Positions 8,169-16,898 of a stretch of DNA of 64,000 nt are shown here, piece after piece. This stretch comes from Geothrix edaphica. GTDB taxonomy: Bacteria > Acidobacteriota > Holophagae > Holophagales > Holophagaceae. Within the stretch, counting starts at the first letter, position 1, and every line of letters begins with the position of its first letter. Under the pieces are notes generated by a model. That model saw only the letters and a program-made list of their open reading frames with translations, did no database searches and had not been told where the DNA came from. The DNA lies in the NCBI RefSeq assembly GCF_030268045.1, contig NZ_BSDC01000003.1:248001-312000 (forward strand), written 5' to 3'. The position numbers and the translations under genes were made by a program.

Positions 8169-8810
8169 ATGTCCAAGCCCCTCAGCCCCTCCAGTTCCTA
8201 CGACCTCCACCCCAGCGTCGCCTATGTCCAGAGCATCCTGGCCAACCTCGAGGCCCGGACCGGTCGCACGCTGGAAGCATGGGTGGCTCTGGCGAGAGCG
8301 GAAGGCCCCTCTGACGGCAAGGCGCGCGTGGTCTGGCTGAAGGCCCAGGGGCTGGGTGCCAGCCAGGCCGGGCTCGTGGCCCAGCGGGCCGCGGCCGGGC
8401 CCGGCCATGCCTTCGACGACACGCCGGCAGGCTACCTGGCGGCGGCGCCCGGCTATGTGGAGGCGCAGTACGGCGGGAAGAAGGCCGCCCTGCACCCCCT
8501 CTTCGAACGCATCGTCGAGCTGGCCCGGAGCCTGGGTCCCGAGGTGAAGATCTGTCCCTGCGAGACCATCGTCCCCTTCTACCGGAACCATGTCTTCGCC
8601 GAGGTGAAGCCCTTCGCCTCGCGGCTCGACCTGGGCTTGGCCCTGGGCGATCCCGCCGCCGTCGCGGACCTCTCCGGCCGCCTGAAGGACACCGGCGGCT
8701 TCCGGAAGAAGGACCGGATCACCCACAAGCTCGAACTCACCGGCGTGGCGGACCTGGACCTCGCCCTGGCCTGGCTCCGGCGGGCCTACGGGCGGGACTT
8801 GAAGGCCTGA
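8169..8810 (+). CDS. DUF4287 + DUF5655 domain protein
   Basis: A 213-residue soluble protein of unknown function. The N-terminal third (SVAYVQSILANLEARTGRT and following) matches the DUF4287 type, and the C-terminal half, starting around LFERIVELARSLGP and including FAEVKPFASRLDLGLAL, matches the DUF5655 type, which is often found alone or fused in this way. Start at 8169 has GGGAG 6 nt upstream; an in-frame ATG-less extension to 8130 is less likely. Single gene; its stop faces the aldo/keto reductase stop 16 bp away. Confidence 0.75.
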   Translation: MSKPLSPSSSYDLHPSVAYVQSILANLEARTGRTLEAWVALARAEGPSDGKARVVWLKAQGLGASQAGLVAQRAAAGPGHAFDDTPAGYLAAAPGYVEAQYGGKKAALHPLFERIVELARSLGPEVKICPCETIVPFYRNHVFAEVKPFASRLDLGLALGDPAAVADLSGRLKDTGGFRKKDRITHKLELTGVADLDLALAWLRRAYGRDLKA

Positions 8811-8826
8811 AGAGAAGGGGCGGCCC

Positions 8827-9780
8827 TCAGTTCCGGCTGGCGTCTTCCAGGGCGGCCATGTCCTCGGCGGCCAGGGTCAGGGAGGCCGCCCGGAGCAGGC
8901 TTCCGAGCTGATTCAGCGAAGTCGCGCTGGCGATGGGCGCGGTGACGCCGGGCCGGGCCATCAGCCAGGCCAGGGCGACCTCGGCGGGCTTCGCCCCGTG
9001 CCGGGCGGCTACGTCGTCGAGCGCCCGGAGGATGCGGAAGCCGCGTTCGTTGAGGTAGCCCTTGACCCCGCCGCCGCGCGGGCTCTGCCTCAGGTCGGCC
9101 TCGCTGCGGTACTTGCCGCTGAGGAAGCCCTTGGCCAGGCTGAAGTAGGTAATGACGCCGAGGCCCTCGGCCATGGCCAGGTCGCGCAGAGCGCCATCGT
9201 AGCTTTTGCGGTCGTACAGGTTGTACTCGGGCTGCAGCACCTCGTAGCGCGGGAGGCCCTTGGCTCCGGCCGCATCCAGGGCCGCGCGCAGCTGGCCCGC
9301 GTCGAAGTTCGAAGCCCCGATGGCCCGCACCTTCCCGGCGGCGATCAGCTTCTGGTAGGCGCCGAGGGTCTCCTCGTTCGAGGCGTCGGGGTCGTACTTG
9401 TGGGACAGGTAGACATCGATGCGATCGGTCTGCAGGCGCCGCAGCGAGTCCTCCACCGCACGCTCGATCCAGGCCGCGGACAGGCCCTTCCCGTCCGGCG
9501 TCATCGGCATGCCGACCTTGGTGATCAGGGTGATCCGGTCGCGGCAACCGCGGGCATGCATCCACTCGCCGAGGATGGTCTCCGACTCGCCGCCCACGTT
9601 GCCGGGCTTCCAGGTCGAGTACACATCGGCCGTGTCCACCGTCTCGAAGCCGGCCCCAGTGAAGCGGTCGAGGATATCGAACGAGGTCTGCTTGTCGATG
9701 GTCCAGCCGAATACGTTGCCACCGAAGACCAGTGGCGAGATCGCGAGGCCGGTGCCGCCCAGCGGGCGCTTGGGGATCAT
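8827..9780 (-). CDS. Aldo/keto reductase
   Basis: NADPH-dependent reductase of carbonyl compounds, TIM-barrel fold, 317 residues. The catalytic tetrad is visible as Asp49, Tyr54, Lys88 and His127 (in LSHKYD). The cofactor-binding region near the C-terminus reads APIASATSLNQL. The pattern (MIPKRPLGGTGL start, VDTADVYS motif) is that of the YajO/Tas-like AKR subfamily. Substrate cannot be told. The start has GGAGG upstream (GGAGGCTCCC). It lies 28 bp downstream of the YbaK-type gene on the same strand, and the two may be one transcript. Confidence 0.88.
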   Translation of the reverse strand: MIPKRPLGGTGLAISPLVFGGNVFGWTIDKQTSFDILDRFTGAGFETVDTADVYSTWKPGNVGGESETILGEWMHARGCRDRITLITKVGMPMTPDGKGLSAAWIERAVEDSLRRLQTDRIDVYLSHKYDPDASNEETLGAYQKLIAAGKVRAIGASNFDAGQLRAALDAAGAKGLPRYEVLQPEYNLYDRKSYDGALRDLAMAEGLGVITYFSLAKGFLSGKYRSEADLRQSPRGGGVKGYLNERGFRILRALDDVAARHGAKPAEVALAWLMARPGVTAPIASATSLNQLGSLLRAASLTLAAEDMAALEDASRN

Positions 9781-9808
9781 GGGAGCCTCCTCCTTCAGTC
9801 GGTCGGAA

Positions 9809-10288
9809 TCAGGGAATCGCCACGTTCACGCGCTGGATCTTCAGCACCCGGTCCAGGTCCTTCGGATCCAACCCCACGAGGAAGCCGCGGCTGCCGCCGT
9901 TGAGGTAGATGCGGCCCAGGTCGAAGAGGCTGGCCTCGGCATGCACGGGCATGGCCTTCCGGGTGCCCAGGGGGCTGGTGCCCCCCACCAGGTAGCCGCT
10001 GTGGCGGTTGGCCACCTCGGGCTTGCAGGGCTGCACGGCCTTCGCGCCGATCTGGCGCGCCAGCTCCTTGGTGCTCACCTCGCGGTCCCCGTGCATGAGG
10101 ATGATCAGGGGCGCGCCCTTCTCGTCCTCCATCACCAGGGTCTTGATGACGGCGTGCTCATCCACGCCCAGCTCCCGGGCGCTCACGGCCGTGCCGCCGT
10201 GCTCCTCGTAGCGGTAGGGGTGTTCGGTGTAGGGCACGCCCGCCTGCCTCAACAGCCGGGTGGCATTCGTTGACGGGGACTTGGCCAT
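9809..10288 (-). CDS. ybaK: YbaK/EbsC-type aminoacyl-tRNA deacylase
   Basis: Hydrolyses mischarged tRNA, typically Cys-tRNA(Pro). The 159-residue length and the sequence pattern (STNATRLLRQAGVPYTEHPY at the start, then KTLVMEDEKG, the GYLVGGTSPLGTRKAMPV motif and the Gly-rich RGFLVGL end) match YbaK. The conserved catalytic Lys equivalent is in VIKTLV. The start at 10288 gives the normal family length; a longer reading to 10330 overlaps the divergent hemerythrin gene. The two genes diverge with only 34 bp between starts, so their promoters must overlap each other's coding ends. Confidence 0.88.
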   Translation of the reverse strand: MAKSPSTNATRLLRQAGVPYTEHPYRYEEHGGTAVSARELGVDEHAVIKTLVMEDEKGAPLIILMHGDREVSTKELARQIGAKAVQPCKPEVANRHSGYLVGGTSPLGTRKAMPVHAEASLFDLGRIYLNGGSRGFLVGLDPKDLDRVLKIQRVNVAIP

Positions 10289-10322
10289 GGCACCATGATT
10301 CCACGACTCGGCAGGAGGCCCC

Positions 10323-11027
10323 GTGTCCATGTCGCCACCCGACCCCCTCCTTGCGATCGCCCTCGCCTTCGTGGCCCTGGGGCTGCTGGACCGGCTGGGG
10401 CTGTGGATGGAGAGCCGCGGGTGGATCTATTGGCGGAGGCGGAGGGCTCGGGGGTCCGTCCTGGGAACCACCTTCCTGGAGCTGCAGAAGATCTTCGAAT
10501 CGGGCAAGACCGAGCACGTCATCGAGGCGAAGCAGGACGGGGGGAAGGAATCGCCCGGTCCCTCCGCGGGCCGCCTGGCGGCGGATCACGCCGAGATCGA
10601 CCTCCTCTTCCGGGAAGCCCGGGCGGCGGTGGCAGCCCGGCGCCAGGCCGAGGCCCATCGGGCCGTGGACCGCCTCTGGATGCGCCTGGCCGTCCACATC
10701 CGCGCCGAGCACACCGTGCTCTTCCCCGCGCTGGCCGAGACCCGGCCCGAGCTGAAGGCCACCCTCCAGACCCTCAGGGAGGACCACGATGTCTTCATGG
10801 CCACCCTGGCCACGGCCGTGAACACCTTGAAGGGTCCCGAGGTGGACTGGGCGGCGGCGCAAGCCGCCCTGGTGGCGGTCAGCAGCCGCCTGGGCCCCCA
10901 CAACGCCCTCGAGGAGGAAAGCGTCTATCCCCTGGCCGACCAGTTTCCCGACGCGCAGCGGCGACGGCTGGTGGGGGACCTGTCCCGGGAGCTGGCCGCC
11001 CTCCCCAGGCGCTACGAAGAGGGCTAG
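10323..11027 (+). CDS. Membrane-anchored hemerythrin-domain protein
   Basis: A 234-residue protein with an N-terminal membrane helix (about residues 8-27), a basic stretch (WRRRRARG), a linker resembling DUF6191-type sequences (LELQKIFESGKTEHVIE), and a C-terminal hemerythrin-like four-helix bundle. The iron ligands are visible in order: DHAEID, HIRAEHTVLFP, DHDVF and HNALEEESVYP. Such domains bind O2, NO or store iron. AGGAGG lies 4 nt before GTG 10323 and 10 nt before ATG 10329; either could start translation. Its stop overlaps the convergent N-acetyltransferase stop by 4 bp. Confidence 0.82.
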   Translation: MSMSPPDPLLAIALAFVALGLLDRLGLWMESRGWIYWRRRRARGSVLGTTFLELQKIFESGKTEHVIEAKQDGGKESPGPSAGRLAADHAEIDLLFREARAAVAARRQAEAHRAVDRLWMRLAVHIRAEHTVLFPALAETRPELKATLQTLREDHDVFMATLATAVNTLKGPEVDWAAAQAALVAVSSRLGPHNALEEESVYPLADQFPDAQRRRLVGDLSRELAALPRRYEEG

Positions 11028-11812
11028 CCCTCGAAGGCGCGGAACCGCGCCCCTGCGGGCACCTCGAGACCGAAGACGTCGCGCAGGATCGGGATCACCT
11101 CCTCCGGCGCCAGCTCGCGGCCGGCCACCTCGGCCCCGCGGAGTTCGGCGTAGGCGCGGTTCCGCAGGATGCGGCGCACCTCGGGGCCGGGCAGCTGGGC
11201 CGTGAGCGTCCGGATGAACCGCGACTCCGGATGGGTGCTCGTGTAGTGGTTGGCCATCTCGAAATCGACAGGGAAGCGCGCTTCAGGCTGGAAGGCGTAG
11301 AGGTCCTCCCAGCCCTCCTCGCGGCGGGATTGCAGCACGCACAGGCCGCCTTCCCCGCTGACCCGGTAGAGGTTCTGGAACTGGGCGTGGGCCTGGCCGT
11401 CCAGCGGGACTGGATGGAGCAGCCCCTCGCCGCCGAAGCCCACGTCGCACAGCCAGGAGCCGCCTGCCAGCCGCGCGATCAGCAGCATGTGGGTGCGGGG
11501 CAGGACCTCCGGCGCCCCGAGCCGGACCCGGGCCTCGCAGGGGATGGCCTCGAAGCCGGCCGCCCTCAGCACGGCCAGGAACAGGGTGTTCTGCTCAAAG
11601 CAATAGCCCCCGCGCCGCCGCCGCACCAGCTTGTCCTGGAGCGAGGCCAGGTCCAGCCGGATGGGCAGGCCCAGCTGGATGTCCAGGTTCTCGAAGGGGA
11701 TCGTCGTGGCATGGGCGAAGTGGAGGGCGCGGAGGGTCTCCAGGCCCGGTTCCAGCGCGCCCGCGAAGCCGATGCGCCGCAGGTACGCGGCCAGGTCCAG
11801 GTCAGCGGACAT
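11024..11812 (-). CDS. Arylamine N-acetyltransferase
   Basis: Transfers acetyl from acetyl-CoA to arylamines or related acceptors. The 262-residue length is normal. The Cys-His-Asp triad is complete: Cys71 in RRGGYCFEQN, His108 in RTHMLL and Asp123 in CDVGFGG. The PFENLD motif near residue 40 is also conserved. The start overlaps the end of the DinB gene by 11 bp, so the DinB-NAT pair is probably one transcript with coupled translation. The natural substrate is unknown. Confidence 0.93.
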   Translation of the reverse strand: MSADLDLAAYLRRIGFAGALEPGLETLRALHFAHATTIPFENLDIQLGLPIRLDLASLQDKLVRRRRGGYCFEQNTLFLAVLRAAGFEAIPCEARVRLGAPEVLPRTHMLLIARLAGGSWLCDVGFGGEGLLHPVPLDGQAHAQFQNLYRVSGEGGLCVLQSRREEGWEDLYAFQPEARFPVDFEMANHYTSTHPESRFIRTLTAQLPGPEVRRILRNRAYAELRGAEVAGRELAPEEVIPILRDVFGLEVPAGARFRAFEG

Positions 11813-12296
11813 GCAGGCCCATCCAGGCTTCCCGGTTCCGGCGGATCTGGGCTGCGTGGATCTCCAGGTGGGCGGCGTAGCTGCGCAGCCAGTCGTCCGT
11901 GCCGTAGGGGCCGCTGTGGGTGTGGCGCCCCAGGCGCCCCCAGGCCGGCTCCGGAAGCCGGGAGAGCGTGGCCACCGTGTGGGCGCGCAGGGCCACGATC
12001 AGCTCCAGGGCCAGGTCCGGATCCGAGGCGTGGTAGTCGAAGCGCCGGGCCCACTCGTTCTCGTCGTAGCCCACGATAAGCGGCTCGGGATCGGCCAGCA
12101 GCAGGCGGATGCGGGTGGCCGCATAGGTCTCCGAATCCGCGCAGTGGATCACCACCTCATGGGCGCTCCACCGGCCCTCGCCGGGGCGCCAGGCGCGGGC
12201 CTCCGCGGGAACGTCCTCCCAGGCCCGGCGCAGCAGGTCGGGGCCCTGGCGGTAGCGGAGGAGGTGGGCCTCCCGGATGGCGGCATCGAAGGACAT
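11802..12296 (-). CDS. DinB-superfamily protein
   Basis: A 164-residue four-helix protein of the DinB/YfiT type. The three metal-binding His positions fit HEVVIHCAD near residue 50 and HLEIHAAQIRRN near the C-terminus. Family members act as metal-dependent thiol S-transferases or are uncharacterised. The start at 12296 has GAGG 5 nt upstream. First gene of a two-gene operon with the N-acetyltransferase. A second, unrelated-looking DinB member occurs at 35133. Confidence 0.8.
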   Translation of the reverse strand: MSFDAAIREAHLLRYRQGPDLLRRAWEDVPAEARAWRPGEGRWSAHEVVIHCADSETYAATRIRLLLADPEPLIVGYDENEWARRFDYHASDPDLALELIVALRAHTVATLSRLPEPAWGRLGRHTHSGPYGTDDWLRSYAAHLEIHAAQIRRNREAWMGLHVR

Positions 12297-12370
12297 GGGC
12301 ACCTCGGGGCCAGTGTCCCATTCTTCCTGGCCCCTCAGGAATGGTGCAGCGGGCGGCTCGATCATAAGCC

Positions 12371-12399
12371 TCGAATTGCGATGCAAGGCTGTCTATCAT
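12371..12399 (+). promoter_or_regulatory. Candidate sigma-70 promoter of the Met-zincin gene
   Basis: TCGAAT, 17 bp, TATCAT. The -10 is strong, the -35 weak. Transcription would start about 20 bp before the ATG at 12427. Confidence 0.35.
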
Positions 12400-12426
12400 G
12401 GGCCAGATCCCCCCTTCGGAGTCCCC

Positions 12427-15021
12427 ATGTCCTCCCGATGCCTGACCAGCCTCGCCTTGGCCCTCGCGGCCAGCCTGCTCCACGCCCAGCGCCCCACGAT
12501 CCAGGCCCCGCCCGCCAACGGCGGCACTTCCGCGCCGCGGCCCGTGGCCGCGCCAGATGCGGCCGAGCCCAAGCCCTACGACAAGGTGATCACGGCCGAG
12601 GCGAAGTCCCAGGACGGCCTGATCAAGGTGCATCAGCTGAAGGGCAAGCTCTACTTCGAGATCCCCAAGGCGCGACTGGACCGGGAGCTGCTGCTGGTGG
12701 TGTCCGCCAACCGCACCCCGGCCAACATCGACCATGCGGGGAGGGTGCTGGATTCGGACACCGTGCGCTGGGTGCTGAAGGAGCACCGGGTGCTGCTGCA
12801 GCAGGTCTCCCATTCGGTGGTGGCCGATCCGTCCAAGCCCATCGCCAAGGCCGTGGAGGCTTCCACCAGCGCCACCATCCTCATGAGCTTCCCTGTGGAA
12901 GCCTTCGCCAGGGATGGTTCCCCCGTCATCGAGGCGAGCCGCCTGTTCACCACGGAGATCCCCGAGTACAGCGCCCGCCAGTTGCTGGGCGCCCAGCTGT
13001 TCGACCCCTCCCGCAGCTTCGTGGACAAGGTGAAGGCCTTCCCGGCCAACCTCAACATCGAGGCCCTGCAGACCTACAGCGTGCCCTTCAGCCCCGCGGG
13101 CGCCGCAGCCCTTCCCGCGCCCTCGCCCTTCGGCACGCCCACGCTGCGTCCCGGCACCAGCGGCACCGTGGCGATGTTCTACTCCTTCGTCGAGCTGCCC
13201 GAGAAGCCCATGCTGCCCCGGGTCTCCGACGAGCGCCTGGGCTTCTTCAGCGTGCGGAACACGGACTACGGACGGCCCGAGCATGAGGCCGCCCGCCGCA
13301 CCTACATCACTCGCTGGCGCCTGGAGAAGAAGGATCCCGCCGCCGCCGTGAGCGAGCCCGTCAAGCCCATCACGTTCTACATCGACCGTGCCACGCCGGC
13401 CCAGTGGGTGCCCTTCGTGAAGAAGGGCGTGGAGGCCTGGCAGCCCGCTTTCGAGGGCGCGGGCTTCAAGGGGGCCATCGTCGCGAAGCTGGCGCCCACC
13501 AAGGAGGAGGATCCGGACTTCGACGCCGGGGATGCCCGCTACTCCGTGATCCGCTGGGTGCCCTCCCCGGTCGCCAACGCCTACGGGCCGCACATCAGCG
13601 ACCCGCGCACCGGTGAGATCCTGGAAGCCGACATCGTCATCTACCACAACATCCTCCAGCTCCAGCGCGACTGGTACTTCACCCAGGTGGCGCCCCTGGA
13701 CAAGCGGGCCCAGACCCTGCCCCTGCCCGATGACCTCATGGGCGAGCTGCTGGCCTACGTGGTGACCCACGAGGTGGGCCACTCCCTGGGCTTCCCCCAC
13801 AACTTCAAAGCCAGCTCCCAGTACCCCTTCGAGAAGATCCGCGACAAGGCCTGGGTCAGGCAGATGGGCCATGTGTCCACCCTCATGGACTACAGCCGCT
13901 TCAACTACGTGGCCCAGCCCGAGGATGGCTTCGATCCCGCGGACCTCATCCCGAAGCTCGGTCCCTACGACAAGTTCGCGGTGAAGTGGGGCTACACGCC
14001 GATTCCCGCGGCAAAGACCGCCGATGACGAGAAGGCCACCCTCAACGAGTGGCTGAAGGTCCAGGAGACAGAGCCCTGGTTGCGCTTCTCCACCGCCGGC
14101 GGCGCGGGCGTGGACCCGGGCGAGCAGACCGAGGCCGTGGGCGATGCGGACGCCGTGAGGGCCACGACACTCGGCACGAAGAACCTCCAGAGGATCATGG
14201 GGTTCCTGCCGAAGGCGGCCCTGAAGCCCGGTGAGGACTTCAAGGACTTCGCCCACCTCTACGAGGCCATCTGGGGCCAGTGGCGACGGGAGCTTGGCCA
14301 CGTGGCCGTACTCGTGGGCGGCTTCGACACCGAGAACAAGCATGCCGGGCAGGACGGCGGCCGGTTCACGCCCGTGCCGCGGGCCCGCCAGGCCGAGGCC
14401 GTGAAGTACCTCAACGGGGCCGTCTTCAAGACGCCCACCTGGCTGATGGACCCCGCCCTGCTGGCCAAGCTGGAGCCTGACGCAGGGCAGGTCCGGCTGC
14501 TGGCCGCACAGCGCGGCGTGCTGACCGCCCTGCTGGACCGCGCCCGCCTCACCCGCCTGGAAGAGCAGGAGGCCCTGCTGGGGGACAAGGCCTACACCAC
14601 CGCCCAACTGCTGACCGACCTGCGCGGGGGCGTCTTCACGGAGCTGCAGGCCCCCGGGGCCAAGGTCGCCCCCGCCCGGCGGAACCTCCAGCGCGCCTAC
14701 CTGGAGCTCCTGGGCAACCTGCTGAACCAGGCCCCGGCCCCCAGCCTGGCCATGGGCGGGCTCGGCATGTCCCAGCTGCCCGTGAACACCAGCGACGACA
14801 CCCGCGGCGTGGTCCGCGCCGAGCTGAAGGCCCTCCAGACCCTGGTGGCCCGGCCCGGCGGCGACAAGTCCCTCCGAGCCCACCTGGATGACCTGAAGGA
14901 CCAGATCGCCCGGATCCTCGATCCCAAGTTCGCGGCGCCCTCCGCGTCCACCGGTGTCACGATCACCACCCGCCGCGTCAGCGAGACCTGCTGGCCCGGC
15001 CTGGAAGACCTTCAGGATTGA
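12427..15021 (+). CDS. Secreted zinc metalloprotease (Met-zincin; DUF5117/DUF4953 type)
   Basis: An 864-residue protein with a signal peptide (about residues 1-20, ending LLHAQ). The N-terminal part with GKLYFEIPKARLDRELLLVV and the following beta-rich region match the DUF5117/DUF5118 domains; the central catalytic domain has HEVGHSLGFPH at residues 448-458 (zinc ligands His448, His452 and His458, catalytic Glu449), followed by a Met-turn-like region with STLMDYSRFNYV. The C-terminal 300 residues are alpha-helical, as in DUF4953 proteins. Active in the periplasm or outside. Gamma-glutamyltransferase follows 14 bp later, so the pair may release and process peptides together. Confidence 0.85.
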   Translation: MSSRCLTSLALALAASLLHAQRPTIQAPPANGGTSAPRPVAAPDAAEPKPYDKVITAEAKSQDGLIKVHQLKGKLYFEIPKARLDRELLLVVSANRTPANIDHAGRVLDSDTVRWVLKEHRVLLQQVSHSVVADPSKPIAKAVEASTSATILMSFPVEAFARDGSPVIEASRLFTTEIPEYSARQLLGAQLFDPSRSFVDKVKAFPANLNIEALQTYSVPFSPAGAAALPAPSPFGTPTLRPGTSGTVAMFYSFVELPEKPMLPRVSDERLGFFSVRNTDYGRPEHEAARRTYITRWRLEKKDPAAAVSEPVKPITFYIDRATPAQWVPFVKKGVEAWQPAFEGAGFKGAIVAKLAPTKEEDPDFDAGDARYSVIRWVPSPVANAYGPHISDPRTGEILEADIVIYHNILQLQRDWYFTQVAPLDKRAQTLPLPDDLMGELLAYVVTHEVGHSLGFPHNFKASSQYPFEKIRDKAWVRQMGHVSTLMDYSRFNYVAQPEDGFDPADLIPKLGPYDKFAVKWGYTPIPAAKTADDEKATLNEWLKVQETEPWLRFSTAGGAGVDPGEQTEAVGDADAVRATTLGTKNLQRIMGFLPKAALKPGEDFKDFAHLYEAIWGQWRRELGHVAVLVGGFDTENKHAGQDGGRFTPVPRARQAEAVKYLNGAVFKTPTWLMDPALLAKLEPDAGQVRLLAAQRGVLTALLDRARLTRLEEQEALLGDKAYTTAQLLTDLRGGVFTELQAPGAKVAPARRNLQRAYLELLGNLLNQAPAPSLAMGGLGMSQLPVNTSDDTRGVVRAELKALQTLVARPGGDKSLRAHLDDLKDQIARILDPKFAAPSASTGVTITTRRVSETCWPGLEDLQD

Positions 15022-15035
15022 AAGAAGGAGATTCC

Positions 15036-16745
15036 ATGCGCCCCACGCCGCTCCGCTCCCTGGCTCCCTTCGCTGTCGGCCTGATGATCCTGTCTCCTCT
15101 GCGTGGCGGAGATCGGGTCACGGGCCGGGCCTTCGCCACCCGCTCCGAGGTGGCGGCCCAGCACGGCATGGCCTGCACCAGCCAGGCCCTGGTGACCCAG
15201 ATCGCCCTGGATGTGCTTAAGCAGGGTGGCTCCGCCGTGGACGCGGCCATCGCCGCGGACGCGGCCCTGGGCTTGATGGAGCCCACGGGCAGCGGCATGG
15301 GCGGCGACCTCTACGCCATCGTGTGGGACGCGAAGACGAAGAAGCTCCACGGCCTCAACGGCAGCGGCCGCTCGCCGAAGTCGCTCACCCTCGATCACTT
15401 CAAGAAACTGGGCCTCAAGCACATCCCGCCCCAGGGGCCGCTCCCTGTGAGCGTGCCGGGCTGCGTGGACGGCTGGTTCGAGCTGCACAGGAAGTTCGGC
15501 AAGCTGCCCATGGCCCAGGTGCTGGCCCCGGCCATCCGCTACGCCAAGGAGGGCTTTCCCGTCAGCGAGCTCATCGCCTACTACTGGGGGCGGAGCGTGC
15601 CGGTGCTGGGCAAGTACCCGGGCTTCCTGGAGACCTTCACAGTGGACGGCAAGCGGGGCCCCGTGAGCGGCGAAGTCTTCCGCAACCCGCGCCTGGCGAA
15701 GACGCTGGAGCTCCTGGCCAGGGACGGCCGCGATGCCTTCTACAAGGGCGAGATCGCCCGGAAGATCGACGCCTACATGAAGGCCAACGGCGGCTTCCTC
15801 AGCTACGAGGACCTGGCGGCCCACCACTCGGACTGGGTGGAACCCGTCAGCGTCAACTACCGCGGCTACGACGTGTGGGAGCTGCCCCCCAACGGCCAGG
15901 GCATCGCGGCGCTCCAGATGCTGAACATCCTCGAGGGCTACGACTTCTCGAAGATCCCCTTCGGCAGCCCGCAGCACGTGCACCTGTTCACGGAGGCCAA
16001 GAAGCTGGCCTTCGAGGATCGGGCCAAGTTCTACGCTGACGCCGCCTTCATGAAGGTGCCGTTGTCCTGGCTGCTCTCGAAGGACTACGCCGCCCAGCGC
16101 CGGGCCCTCATCGGCGATCGCGCCTCGCGCCGCCTGGAGGCGGGCCACCCGCCCCTGAAGGAAGGCGACACCGTCTACCTGACCACCGCCGACGGCGAGG
16201 GCAACATGGTGAGCCTCATCCAGAGCAACTACCGCGGCATGGGCAGCGGCATGACGCCCGGCGACCTGGGCTTCTGCCTCCAGGATCGCGGCGAACTGTT
16301 CAACCTCGAAGAAGGCAACGCCAACACCTACGCCCCCGGCAAGCGCCCCTTCCACACCATCATCCCGGGCTTCATCACCAGGGACGGCCAGCCCTTCCTC
16401 AGCTACGGCGTCATGGGCGGCGAGTTCCAGCCCATCGGCCACGTCCAGATCGTCATGGACCTCATCGACTTCGGCATGAATGCCCAGGAGGCCGGGGACG
16501 CCCCCCGCATGAGCCACGACGGCTCCCCCGAGCCCACGGGCGAGAAGGGGAAGCTACCGGGTACCATTCAACTGGAGAGTGGCTTCCCCTACGAGACCGT
16601 CCGCGAGCTGATGAACCGCGGCCATGGCGTGGGCTGGATGTTCGGCGGCTACGGTGGCTACCAGGCCATCCGCTGGGATCCCAGGCAGAAGGTCTACTTC
16701 GGGGCCAGCGAGTCGCGGAAGGACGGCCAGGCGGCAGGCTACTAG
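15036..16745 (+). CDS. ggt: Gamma-glutamyltransferase / glutathione hydrolase
   Basis: Cleaves gamma-glutamyl bonds (for example of glutathione) and self-cleaves into two subunits. 569 residues, with an N-terminal export signal (residues about 1-24). The large-subunit start TSQALVTQIALDVLKQGGSAVDAAIAA is typical. The autocatalytic nucleophile is most likely Thr379 in GDTVYLTTADGEGN, followed by SNYRGMGSGM and the small-subunit Gly-rich GVMGGEFQPIGH. The ATG at 15036 has AAGGAG 5 nt upstream, better than the TTG at 15018. It belongs to a two-gene operon with the Met-zincin. Confidence 0.9.
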   Translation: MRPTPLRSLAPFAVGLMILSPLRGGDRVTGRAFATRSEVAAQHGMACTSQALVTQIALDVLKQGGSAVDAAIAADAALGLMEPTGSGMGGDLYAIVWDAKTKKLHGLNGSGRSPKSLTLDHFKKLGLKHIPPQGPLPVSVPGCVDGWFELHRKFGKLPMAQVLAPAIRYAKEGFPVSELIAYYWGRSVPVLGKYPGFLETFTVDGKRGPVSGEVFRNPRLAKTLELLARDGRDAFYKGEIARKIDAYMKANGGFLSYEDLAAHHSDWVEPVSVNYRGYDVWELPPNGQGIAALQMLNILEGYDFSKIPFGSPQHVHLFTEAKKLAFEDRAKFYADAAFMKVPLSWLLSKDYAAQRRALIGDRASRRLEAGHPPLKEGDTVYLTTADGEGNMVSLIQSNYRGMGSGMTPGDLGFCLQDRGELFNLEEGNANTYAPGKRPFHTIIPGFITRDGQPFLSYGVMGGEFQPIGHVQIVMDLIDFGMNAQEAGDAPRMSHDGSPEPTGEKGKLPGTIQLESGFPYETVRELMNRGHGVGWMFGGYGGYQAIRWDPRQKVYFGASESRKDGQAAGY

Positions 16746-16898
16746 GAATTAGCCCCGAAGACGGCGCCGGTGGGCGACCCTTCCGAATCGCCCATGTAGA
16801 ATGGACGCGGCGGGAGTCTATGCCTGCCCTCTGCGGGGGATGGTGCCCCGCCAAAGTCATATCGTTCGCGCCCAGCGGCGTTCTCAGGGGAGTTGACC
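16746..16898. other. Intergenic region before acnB
   Basis: 153 bp without a gene. A TAGAAT -10-like hexamer lies at 16797-16802, but no convincing -35 is at the right distance. AGGGGAG at 16886-16892 is the acnB ribosome-binding site. Confidence 0.4.

Noticed and set aside
12157-14883. Long minus-strand open frame opposite the Met-zincin
   Set aside because: Its translation is low-complexity and Gly/Leu/His-rich with no domain; the plus strand carries the zinc motif.
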